Assembly (NCBI RefSeq): GCF_013041605.1
Contig: NZ_JABEQC010000002.1
Location: 248,001 to 312,000, forward strand
Source: Vibrio plantisponsor
Lineage (GTDB): Bacteria > Pseudomonadota > Gammaproteobacteria > Enterobacterales > Vibrionaceae
Direction: 5' to 3'
Length of the DNA stretch: 64,000 nucleotides
Shown in pieces: positions 56,596 to 64,000 of the stretch. The notes beneath the pieces are model-generated. The model did not search any database. It saw only the letters and a list, made by a program, of their open reading frames with translations, and had not been told where the DNA came from. The position numbers were made by a program, and so were the translations under genes. Numbering within the stretch: position 1 is the first letter of the stretch; every line of letters starts with the position of its first letter.

Positions 56596-59500
56596 GTGTT
56601 TACTGTTTACCATTCCAATAAAGTCGATACGTTAAAAATCTTGTTGGTGCATTTAATCAAAGCTGCACCTCTGGAAAACCCATTTGAGAAAGAACAAATC
56701 TTGGTTCAAAGTCCGGGTATGTCGCAGTGGCTGAAAATGGCTTTGGCACAGGAACTCGGGGTTGCGGCAAACATCGATTTTCCGCTGCCAGCGACCTTTA
56801 TTTGGGAAATGTTCACCCATGTTTTACCGGATGTTCCCAAGCGCAGTGCTTTTAACAAAGAGGCAATGACCTGGAAACTGATGGAGTTGTTACCGACTCA
56901 GTTGGAGTTGGACGCTTTCTCACCACTGAAAAGTTATCTCAAAGATGATGCAGACCAGTCTAAGCTCTATCAGCTGGCTGAAAAAATTGCTGATATTTTT
57001 GATGGCTATCTGGTGTACCGACCTGATTGGATTGAAGCTTGGGAGAAAGGCGAAACGGTTGACGAGATTGGTGAAGAGCACCCTTGGCAACCGATATTGT
57101 GGAAACAGCTTTACGACTACACCGTCATTCATCAGCAGCAATCGCATTATCACCGCGCAAACTTATATCAACGCTTTATTGAAGCTCTTGCGAGCGGTCA
57201 TGTCCCTTTCGAGAAATTGCCCAAACGGCTGTTTATCTTTGGTATCTCCTCTTTGCCTCCCCGTTATATGGATGCATTAAAAGCATTAGGCGAACACATT
57301 GATGTACACCTTATGTTTACCAACCCTTGCCAGTATTACTGGGGAGATATTCGAGATCGTAAATATCTGGCTCGAATCGAAAACCAGCGTCGCAAACAGC
57401 TAGCTCTGAACGAACATACACTTTCAGTGACGGGCGAAATATCGCCGCTCAAAGGGGATATTGAAAGCAATGTTGCCGAAGATGAACTGCATATCAACAG
57501 TGCGGTAGGTAATAGCTTGCTGGCTTCAATGGGAAAATTGGGGCGCGATAATCTTTATTTGTTGGCTCAAGATGATAATGAAGAGCATGAGCTGTTTATC
57601 GATATTCCACGCGAGACGTTGTTGCAACAGCTGCAAGCCGATATTTTGCATCTGGAAGAGCATCAAGATGATCACATTCTTGATAGCAGCACTCACAAAC
57701 CGACCATCAACAGCCAAGATCGCTCTCTAACCATTCATGCTTGCCATAGCCCAATGCGTGAAGTGGAAGTGTTGCATGATGAGCTGTTAGCCATGTTTGA
57801 CCGCGATCCAACGCTTAAACCGCGTGATGTCATTGTAATGGTGGCGGACATCAACGCTTACAGTCCCTATATTCAAGCTGTGTTTGGTAATGCACCCGGC
57901 GAACGTTTTATCCCGTATTCGATTTCTGACCGAACCGCGAACCAAGAGAGCCCAATCTTAAATGCATTCATCCAGTTGGTGAATTTGCCGCACTCACGCT
58001 GTTTGGCGTCTGAGCTGCTAGAGCTACTGGAAACCCCTGCCATGATGAGCCGATTTGAGCTTGATGATAACGAATTTGAGCTGGCGAAACGCTGGGTGGA
58101 AGAGTCTGGTATTCGCTGGGGCCTGAATGGTACTACCGCTCAAGAATTTGAGCTGCCAGAAACAGAGCAGAACACCTGGCAATTTGGTCTTTCTCGCATG
58201 CTATTGGGCTATGCGATGCCCGCTTCGACAGCACTGTTTGAACATGGCGAGCACGCTTACGCTCCTTATAACGAGGTGCAAGGGATGAACGCTGAGCTGG
58301 CAGGTAAACTGGCGCACTTTATTGAGACGGTCAGTTGTTATCGAACGTTGTTGGCTCAAACTCAAGCGATTGATGAGTGGCGCGAAGTACTCAGCAACCT
58401 GCTTGATGATTTCTTTGCTGTCGATCTGGATGGTGAAATGGCGCTGAAATCCATTCGCGATACTTTGGTTTCCCTTAAAGAGCAACTGGCCGATGCCGGT
58501 TATCACGAAGACATCGCGCCAGCAATCATCAGTGAATACCTGACTAACAAGCTGTCGGGTACACGCGTGAGTCAGCGTTTCCTCGCCGGACAAGTGAACT
58601 TCTGTACCCTGATGCCAATGCGTTCGATTCCTTTCAAAGCTGTGTGCTTGTTGGGAATGAACGACGGCGTATATCCGCGTTCTATGCCGCCAGAAGGTTT
58701 CGATTTGATGAACGGCCGGACTCGACGAGGCGACCGTTCACGCCGAGACGACGACAGATACCTGTTTCTGGAAGCTATGCTCTCTGCGCAGCAAAGTCTG
58801 TATATCAGCTATGTTGGTCGCTCAATTCAAGACAACACTGAGCGCGTACCGTCAGTGCTGGTGAGTGAGTTATTGGAATACTGCCAGCAAAACTATTGTT
58901 TAGCGGGTGATGAAGCGCTGCCAAGTGACGATTCAGGCAAAAAGCTGGTGGATAAGATATCCACTGTTCACACTATGGTGCCGTTTAGTCCACAAACTTT
59001 CTTAAGTGAAGCGGGCAGTTACGCCAAAGAATGGCTGCCAGCAGCGTTGCGTCAGGGCACGCCAAGTGGTGAATTTAATTTGCCGCTGGATGATTATTTA
59101 CTGGATGTGAGTTATCCGTTAGAACTTGATTTGGTTGAGTTACAACGTTTTTGGCGACTTCCGGTGCAGTATTTTTTCAATCGCCGCTTAAAAGTGGTTT
59201 TTGAACCGCCATTAGCAGTGATGGAAGATGATGAACCTTTTGCACTGGATGGTTTGAACAGCTACCAGCTGCGCGATAGTTTGCTTGATGTGTTGCTCAG
59301 TGTTGATGTTCAGGCAGATAAAGAAGCAAGGTTACAGCAGTTTATTCAACAGCAACGTGCTCAGGGCAAATTGCCTGTCGGTGCTTTTGGTGAACTGGAG
59401 TTTGAAGCAAACCGCGTTCAAACCGAAGAGGTGCTAGAGAAAATCCACTTCTTATGTCAGTCACCGCTGGATGATTTCGAGGTCAATATCACCAGTCAGA

Positions 59501-60072
59501 TACTGGGTGAGTCTAAGCCAGTTCAGTTGACCGGATGGTTAACCAAGCGCTTCCAATCCGGTTTAGTTCGTTATCGCAGTGGTTCCATTCGGTCACAAGA
59601 TTTGTTGGCAGCTTGGATAGATCACCTGTGCCACGCTGCTATGGGGATTGTCAGCAAAACTCACTTGGTTGGTTATGATCGCAAAGAAGGTGTTGTGCAC
59701 CAGATTCTGCCTCCGGTTGAAAGCAGCGATCTGGCCAAACAGTTGCTGGATGAGCTTATCCGCCTGTTTTATCTGGGAATGACATCACCCATCGCCTATT
59801 TCCCGAAAACGGCATTAGCCTGTATTGAAGCTGGATTCAGCCGCGGAAAATGGGTAGAAGATGAAGAAAAATCTTTGAAAAAAATGTCCGAATGTTTTAA
59901 CGACGGATACGCCACAACTGGTGAAGGTAATAACGCGTATATCGCACGAATCTGGCCAACTTGGAATGACGAACTTGCTCAGCAGGCACGGCTGCTTTCC
60001 TGCTTAGTGCTACAAGCACCTAGGTTGCAGTTAGTGGATAGTGCTGATGCGGTGGGTAGTGCAAGTGAGTAA
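56596..60072 (+). CDS. recC: Exodeoxyribonuclease V gamma subunit
   Basis: Chi-recognising scaffold subunit of RecBCD, which processes double-strand breaks for recombination. 1158 aa against 1122 in E. coli, intact throughout. Conserved blocks: VYHSNKVDTL, ILVQSPGMSQWLKM, ANIDFPLPATFIWEMF, SHYHRANLYQRFIEAL, LMFTNPCQYYWGDIRD, CHSPMREVEVLHDELLAM and FLAGQVNFCTLMPMRSIPFKAVCLLGMNDGVYPR-type region. GTG start at 56596 aligns with the E. coli N-terminus. recB follows after 327 bp. Confidence 0.96.
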   Translation: MFTVYHSNKVDTLKILLVHLIKAAPLENPFEKEQILVQSPGMSQWLKMALAQELGVAANIDFPLPATFIWEMFTHVLPDVPKRSAFNKEAMTWKLMELLPTQLELDAFSPLKSYLKDDADQSKLYQLAEKIADIFDGYLVYRPDWIEAWEKGETVDEIGEEHPWQPILWKQLYDYTVIHQQQSHYHRANLYQRFIEALASGHVPFEKLPKRLFIFGISSLPPRYMDALKALGEHIDVHLMFTNPCQYYWGDIRDRKYLARIENQRRKQLALNEHTLSVTGEISPLKGDIESNVAEDELHINSAVGNSLLASMGKLGRDNLYLLAQDDNEEHELFIDIPRETLLQQLQADILHLEEHQDDHILDSSTHKPTINSQDRSLTIHACHSPMREVEVLHDELLAMFDRDPTLKPRDVIVMVADINAYSPYIQAVFGNAPGERFIPYSISDRTANQESPILNAFIQLVNLPHSRCLASELLELLETPAMMSRFELDDNEFELAKRWVEESGIRWGLNGTTAQEFELPETEQNTWQFGLSRMLLGYAMPASTALFEHGEHAYAPYNEVQGMNAELAGKLAHFIETVSCYRTLLAQTQAIDEWREVLSNLLDDFFAVDLDGEMALKSIRDTLVSLKEQLADAGYHEDIAPAIISEYLTNKLSGTRVSQRFLAGQVNFCTLMPMRSIPFKAVCLLGMNDGVYPRSMPPEGFDLMNGRTRRGDRSRRDDDRYLFLEAMLSAQQSLYISYVGRSIQDNTERVPSVLVSELLEYCQQNYCLAGDEALPSDDSGKKLVDKISTVHTMVPFSPQTFLSEAGSYAKEWLPAALRQGTPSGEFNLPLDDYLLDVSYPLELDLVELQRFWRLPVQYFFNRRLKVVFEPPLAVMEDDEPFALDGLNSYQLRDSLLDVLLSVDVQADKEARLQQFIQQQRAQGKLPVGAFGELEFEANRVQTEEVLEKIHFLCQSPLDDFEVNITSQILGESKPVQLTGWLTKRFQSGLVRYRSGSIRSQDLLAAWIDHLCHAAMGIVSKTHLVGYDRKEGVVHQILPPVESSDLAKQLLDELIRLFYLGMTSPIAYFPKTALACIEAGFSRGKWVEDEEKSLKKMSECFNDGYATTGEGNNAYIARIWPTWNDELAQQARLLSCLVLQAPRLQLVDSADAVGSASE

Positions 60073-60399
60073 CAGAAGTACAGGAATAAGTGGCCGCCAG
60101 AAAATCATTATTGGTGTAGGGCGTTCGCTGTACGGCCACAGGTCAGAGGGACCATAATTCGGTGTTAATGCAGGCAGCGTTTTAAAACGGATAGTTTGTA
60201 TAAACTATAAGTGGTTATTTTATAAACTAAGTTTGCATTAAGTGGGTGCAGTGTAATGTTCCAAGTTGGTGCGTTCTGTGAAGCTACTCGCATAACTATC
60301 TGAGCGCTGACGCTTGCATTCACCAACATATAAATTCTTAAACAAGATCACATAAATTTTGCGACACAATTATTGGTTTAACGAAAGGCATAAAAACGA
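60073..60399 (+). other. recC-recB gap without ptrA
   Basis: 327 bp. In E. coli the protease gene ptrA lies here; no trace of it is seen. The gap contains a hairpin TAGTTT/AAACTA (60192-60207), a second nearby TATAAACTA copy, and TGGCCG (60091-60096) matched by CGGCCA (60133-60138). No ORF of interest. It may hold a recB promoter. Confidence 0.5.
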
Positions 60400-63300
60400 A
60401 TGAATCTTCCTTCCAGTATCGTAGCAACGCCACTAGAGACCATGACGTTTCCACTGCATGGAGCGCGTTTGATAGAAGCTTCTGCGGGTACAGGTAAAAC
60501 CTTCACCATTGCTGGGCTCTATTTGCGCCTGTTGTTGGGACATGGAAGTGAAGAAACTCGCCGTCAAGTACCTTTAACCGTAGAGCAAATCTTAGTGGTG
60601 ACCTTTACTGAAGCGGCAACCGCTGAACTACGCGACCGTATTCGAGCGCGTATTCATGATGCCCGCTTAGCCTTCTCTCGGGGTCACAGCGATGACCCCG
60701 TGATTGAACCTTTACTCAACGATTTTGCGGATCACGCTTACGCAGCCAAGCTTCTGCTGGATGCTGAACGTCAGATGGATGAAGCGGCGGTTTATACCAT
60801 TCATGGTTTCTGTCAACGAATGCTGACGCAAAATGCTTTTGAATCAGGCAGCCGCTTTAACAATGAATTTGTCACCGATGAAAGCCATCTGAAAGCACAA
60901 GTCGTCGCTGACTACTGGCGTCGTCAGTTCTATCCTTTGCCATTAAATTTGGTGGCCGAAGTTCGACGCTTGTGGTCTTCCCCCGCAGCACTGTTAGAAA
61001 AAATTGGTGGCTATTTATCGGGTATTCCATTGTCACTGACCACTCCTATGATGGACGGCGATCTGGCGGAGCTGCATAAAAGCAATCTGCTGAAAATTGA
61101 TGCTATCAAGAAGCAATGGCTTGCGGCGCTGGAGGATATTGAGCCAAGTATTACTGGCTCAGATCTGCATAAAAACTCTCAAAATGCATTATTGAGACGT
61201 ATCGAGAGTCTGACTCAGTGGGCGAGTTCAGCCACTCATGATTTGCTGGTGCCTGAAGCGTTATTTGAGTTTGCTCAAAGCAAACTGGCAGAGAAATCTA
61301 AGAAAGGTAATCCGCCTCAACTTGAGGTTTTTAACGTTATTGAACAGTTCTTAGCAGAGCCAATAACGATTGAAGCACCTTTAGTTGCGCACGCCATTCA
61401 TCATTGCCGCACTATGTTGGCGAAAGCCAAAGCGAGCAAACAGTGGTTGTCGTTTGATGATCTGTTGAGTCAACTGTCTGCGTCTATCGATGGCGATGAG
61501 CAAGGCTTGCTAGCAGAGCGCATTCGCCATCTTTATCCGGTGGCAATGATCGATGAATTCCAAGATACCGATCCGCTGCAATACAGTATTTTTAGCCGCA
61601 TTTATCTGAACAATCCGGAGTGTGGCTTGTTTATGATCGGTGACCCTAAACAGGCGATTTACGCCTTCCGCGGCGCGGACATTTTTACCTACATTAAAGC
61701 GCGTAATCAGGTTGCTGCTCATTACACCTTGGGAACCAACTGGCGTTCAAGCGCCGATATGGTAGAGGCGGTTAACCAAGTATTTGAGCTGGCTGACAGC
61801 CCGTTTATTTATGATGCTGATATTCCTTTCTTGCCTGTTAAACCAAACCCGTACGCCGCTAAAAAAGAGTGGCTGTTAAACGGCGAGAAACAACCCGCAT
61901 TGACTTATTGGTTGCAAGAAACGGAAGCTTCGCCAGTTACCAAAGGCAGTTATTTGGATGTTATGGCGCAGGCTACAGCGAGCCAGATTCAAACCATTTT
62001 AACGGCGGCGCAGCAAGGTCAGGCCCACTTTAGGAGTGGCAAAGACAAAGTGATTCAAGCGGGTGACATTGCCGTATTGGTTCGCACGGGGAATGAAGGG
62101 CGAATGATTAAAGAAGCACTGGCGAAACAAGGTATTGCCAGTGTGTATCTGTCTAACCGTGATAGCGTGTTTACCAGTTCAATTGCTCAAGATATTCAAC
62201 GTTTACTTCAAGCTGTGCTTACTCCTGAAAATGACCGAGCGCTACGCGCGGCTTTAGCATCGCCATTGTTTGCGCTGAATTCGAAGCAGCTTGATGCACT
62301 CAATAACGATGAAAACGAGTGGGAAAAAGCCGTTAACGAGTTTAAGCAGTACCGACAGCTTTGGCTTGAGCGTGGCGTGCTGCCAATGCTTCGATCTGTT
62401 TTAAGCCTGCGTCATATTGCAGAACGTTGGCTGGAAGAGCCAGATGGAGAGCGAAATCTTACCGATTTCATGCACATCAGCGAACTGTTGCAACAAGCCA
62501 CTCAAGATATCGATAGTGACCACGGCTTGTTACGTTGGTTGGCTCAAACGATCACCGATGCCGAGCAAGGCATGGGGGGTAATGACGAAGCGATTCAACG
62601 TTTGGAGTCAGAAAGAAATCTGGTGCAGATCGTCACCATCCACAAATCCAAAGGTTTGGAATATGAGTTGGTGTTTTTGCCGTTTGTGGTCAGCTATCGA
62701 GAAGCGAGCGAAGGTAAGTTTTACGACACTGCCAGCGGTGAAACTCTGCTGGATATCACTGGTGATAAACAGGCTCTGCAACAGGCAGACAAAGAACGTT
62801 TAGCGGAAGATTTGCGTTTGATTTATGTGGCATTAACCCGCTCGGTTTATGGATGTTTTATCGGTGTTGCCCCTCTGCGTAATGGGCGCTCAACCAAAGA
62901 GCCTACGGGTGTTCATCACAGCGCTATCGGTTATCTGCTGCAAAACGGGCAGGAAGGGGGGATTGATCTCCTGACCCAGTCCGTTCAAACCCATGCAAAA
63001 CACTTATCTTCTGTCTTAGTTACTTCGCCTCCAGAAGCATATGACACCGTATTTACGCCGTCAGAACAAACACTACCAGCTCTTAAAGCCAGGGAGCTGC
63101 AAAGTGAGATTGACCGTTTTTGGCGTATTACCAGTTACTCGGGTTTGGTGAAGCAGGGCAGCCATCAAAAAGAACATGACGCAACAATTGAGATTGCGGG
63201 TTTCGATGTGGATTCTGCGGATGAACACGATGACCTGACAGAGACGGAAATAGAACGAACTATTTTCACTTTTCCGCGAGGTGCGCGCCCCGGTACTTTC

Positions 63301-64000
63301 TTGCACACCGTGTTTGAAGAGGTTGAGTTCACTGAATCTGCAACCAGCGAGCACAACACAAAAATCATCAGTCATCTGCTGGAATTAGAACAGTTAGAGA
63401 TGGAATGGTTACCAGTGATCCAAAAGCTGGTGGACGATGTGTTGGCGACTCCGCTAGATGGTAAAAAGTTACTGCTTAACCAAAAACAGCCTCATCAGAG
63501 ATTGGTTGAGATGGAATTTTTGTTGCCAATTGAAGTGCTCACCGCACCAGCTTTAAACCGTGTGATTCAACGCCATGATCCTCTTTCTGCCAAAGCTGGT
63601 GATCTGGGGTTCTACACCGTTCAGGGTATGCTGAAAGGCTTTATCGACTTAGTGTTTGAACATGAAGGCAAATACTATGTTCTGGACTGGAAATCGAATC
63701 ATTTAGGCAATGAAGTTGAGGCTTACCACAGTGAACGCTTGGCTTCAGCAATGGCAGAACACAGATACGATCTGCAATATCAGTTGTATGCATTAGCGCT
63801 GCACCGTTTTTTACAAAGTCGCTTAGCGGACTATGACTACAACAAACACTTCGGTGGTGTTTACTATCTGTTCCTGCGCGGTATGAATGGCAAAGCGCAG
63901 CACGGTATTTTCAATGCAAAACCAAGCCAAGCAATGTTAGAAGAACTGGATTTATTAATACAAGGTAAAGAGCCGGATGAACGCACAAACTCTGCTGGGC
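60400..64000 (+). CDS. recB: Exodeoxyribonuclease V beta subunit (3' partial)
   Basis: Helicase and nuclease subunit of RecBCD. 1200 codons are open to the window end, with no stop, so the end is missing. UvrD-type helicase motifs: I EASAGTGKTFTIAG (Walker A 27-34), Ia VVTFTEAATAELRDRI, II AMIDEFQDTDPLQY, III GDPKQAIYAFRGAD, IV TNWRSS, V TIHKSKGLEYE, VI RLIYVALTR. The C-terminal nuclease carries YVLDWKSNHLG and the tail block GGVYYLFLRG. ATG 60400 follows AACGAAAGG. Confidence 0.97.
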   Translation, partial: MNLPSSIVATPLETMTFPLHGARLIEASAGTGKTFTIAGLYLRLLLGHGSEETRRQVPLTVEQILVVTFTEAATAELRDRIRARIHDARLAFSRGHSDDPVIEPLLNDFADHAYAAKLLLDAERQMDEAAVYTIHGFCQRMLTQNAFESGSRFNNEFVTDESHLKAQVVADYWRRQFYPLPLNLVAEVRRLWSSPAALLEKIGGYLSGIPLSLTTPMMDGDLAELHKSNLLKIDAIKKQWLAALEDIEPSITGSDLHKNSQNALLRRIESLTQWASSATHDLLVPEALFEFAQSKLAEKSKKGNPPQLEVFNVIEQFLAEPITIEAPLVAHAIHHCRTMLAKAKASKQWLSFDDLLSQLSASIDGDEQGLLAERIRHLYPVAMIDEFQDTDPLQYSIFSRIYLNNPECGLFMIGDPKQAIYAFRGADIFTYIKARNQVAAHYTLGTNWRSSADMVEAVNQVFELADSPFIYDADIPFLPVKPNPYAAKKEWLLNGEKQPALTYWLQETEASPVTKGSYLDVMAQATASQIQTILTAAQQGQAHFRSGKDKVIQAGDIAVLVRTGNEGRMIKEALAKQGIASVYLSNRDSVFTSSIAQDIQRLLQAVLTPENDRALRAALASPLFALNSKQLDALNNDENEWEKAVNEFKQYRQLWLERGVLPMLRSVLSLRHIAERWLEEPDGERNLTDFMHISELLQQATQDIDSDHGLLRWLAQTITDAEQGMGGNDEAIQRLESERNLVQIVTIHKSKGLEYELVFLPFVVSYREASEGKFYDTASGETLLDITGDKQALQQADKERLAEDLRLIYVALTRSVYGCFIGVAPLRNGRSTKEPTGVHHSAIGYLLQNGQEGGIDLLTQSVQTHAKHLSSVLVTSPPEAYDTVFTPSEQTLPALKARELQSEIDRFWRITSYSGLVKQGSHQKEHDATIEIAGFDVDSADEHDDLTETEIERTIFTFPRGARPGTFLHTVFEEVEFTESATSEHNTKIISHLLELEQLEMEWLPVIQKLVDDVLATPLDGKKLLLNQKQPHQRLVEMEFLLPIEVLTAPALNRVIQRHDPLSAKAGDLGFYTVQGMLKGFIDLVFEHEGKYYVLDWKSNHLGNEVEAYHSERLASAMAEHRYDLQYQLYALALHRFLQSRLADYDYNKHFGGVYYLFLRGMNGKAQHGIFNAKPSQAMLEELDLLIQGKEPDERTNSAG
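63977..64000 (+). CDS. recD: Probable start of recD (5' end only)
   Basis: ATG at 63977 in the +1 frame relative to recB reads MNAQTLLG, preceded by AAGGTAAAGAG. The recB tail is near its expected end, and recD overlaps or abuts recB in most gammaproteobacteria. Only eight codons are visible, so this rests on context. Confidence 0.45.

Noticed and set aside
1..64000. CRISPR arrays, tRNA genes, insertion sequences, integron attC sites
   Set aside because: No regularly spaced repeats, cloverleaf-like sequences, transposase genes or superintegron repeats were seen on reading both strands.

Overview
The window is chromosomal DNA of a gammaproteobacterium, almost certainly a Vibrio (large chromosome). 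The evidence is a VpsR-type regulator next to lysS, a nucleoside transporter nearly identical to the crystallised Vibrio cholerae CNT, tandem GGDEF/EAL genes beside ubiT and prfC, and moderate GC. Nearly every base is accounted for by housekeeping genes on both strands. I see no tRNA or rRNA gene, insertion sequence, prophage, integron or CRISPR array.

Layout. 1-4.7 kb: threonine operon thrABC (thrA lacks its first few codons), convergent with grcA, which has two FNR boxes. 5.5-8.4 kb: base-excision repair genes nfo and ung with an unassigned small ORF between them, then a hemerythrin-like protein and a DUF3545 protein. 9-12.4 kb: an alanine/glycine:Na+ symporter, then yaaA, a DUF5363-like small gene and a TatD-family gene (yjjV). 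12.4-24.3 kb: a nucleoside scavenging island, with a BMP-type ABC importer (minus strand), divergent nupC, and deoCABD behind a long, hairpin-rich leader. 24.3-26 kb: ytjB and serB, divergent. 26-32.5 kb: the oxygen-independent ubiquinone genes ubiV, ubiU and ubiT with yhbS, split by a PAS-GGDEF-EAL gene (rocS-like), then holD-rimI. 32.5-41.7 kb: a second GGDEF-EAL gene, prfC (RF3), srmB, trmN6, brnQ, and prfB (RF2) with its programmed frameshift. 41.8-47.8 kb: lysS, vpsR, two tiny genes (one DUF1127), tas, mutH. 47.8-54.8 kb: a DnaA-box-rich intergenic region, then rppH-ptsP-TSUP-lgt-thyA, convergent with dapD. 55-64 kb: yebG (LexA box), a LysR regulator, recC and recB, with the first codons of recD at the edge.

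How the genes work together. The nucleoside island couples two uptake systems (ABC and CNT) to the Deo enzymes that turn nucleosides into glyceraldehyde-3-phosphate and acetaldehyde. ubiT/U/V and grcA point to facultative anaerobic life. rocS-like, the second GGDEF-EAL protein and VpsR form a c-di-GMP/biofilm neighbourhood. nfo, ung, mutH, yebG and recBC are DNA repair genes.

The most interesting non-coding signal is the mutH-rppH intergenic region. It holds three perfect DnaA 9-mers and several near matches, in the same gene context (tas-mutH-rppH-ptsP-lgt-thyA) where E. coli carries DARS2, the locus that reactivates ADP-DnaA. I propose it is the Vibrio DARS2 counterpart. Other signals worth attention are tandem FNR sites before grcA with 53-bp centre spacing, a pair of hairpins ending in a U-tract upstream of deoC, an 18-bp repeat that supplies both a His/Lys-rich tail and three start codons for the next gene, and two small ORFs with good ribosome binding sites and internal or adjacent RNA hairpins.
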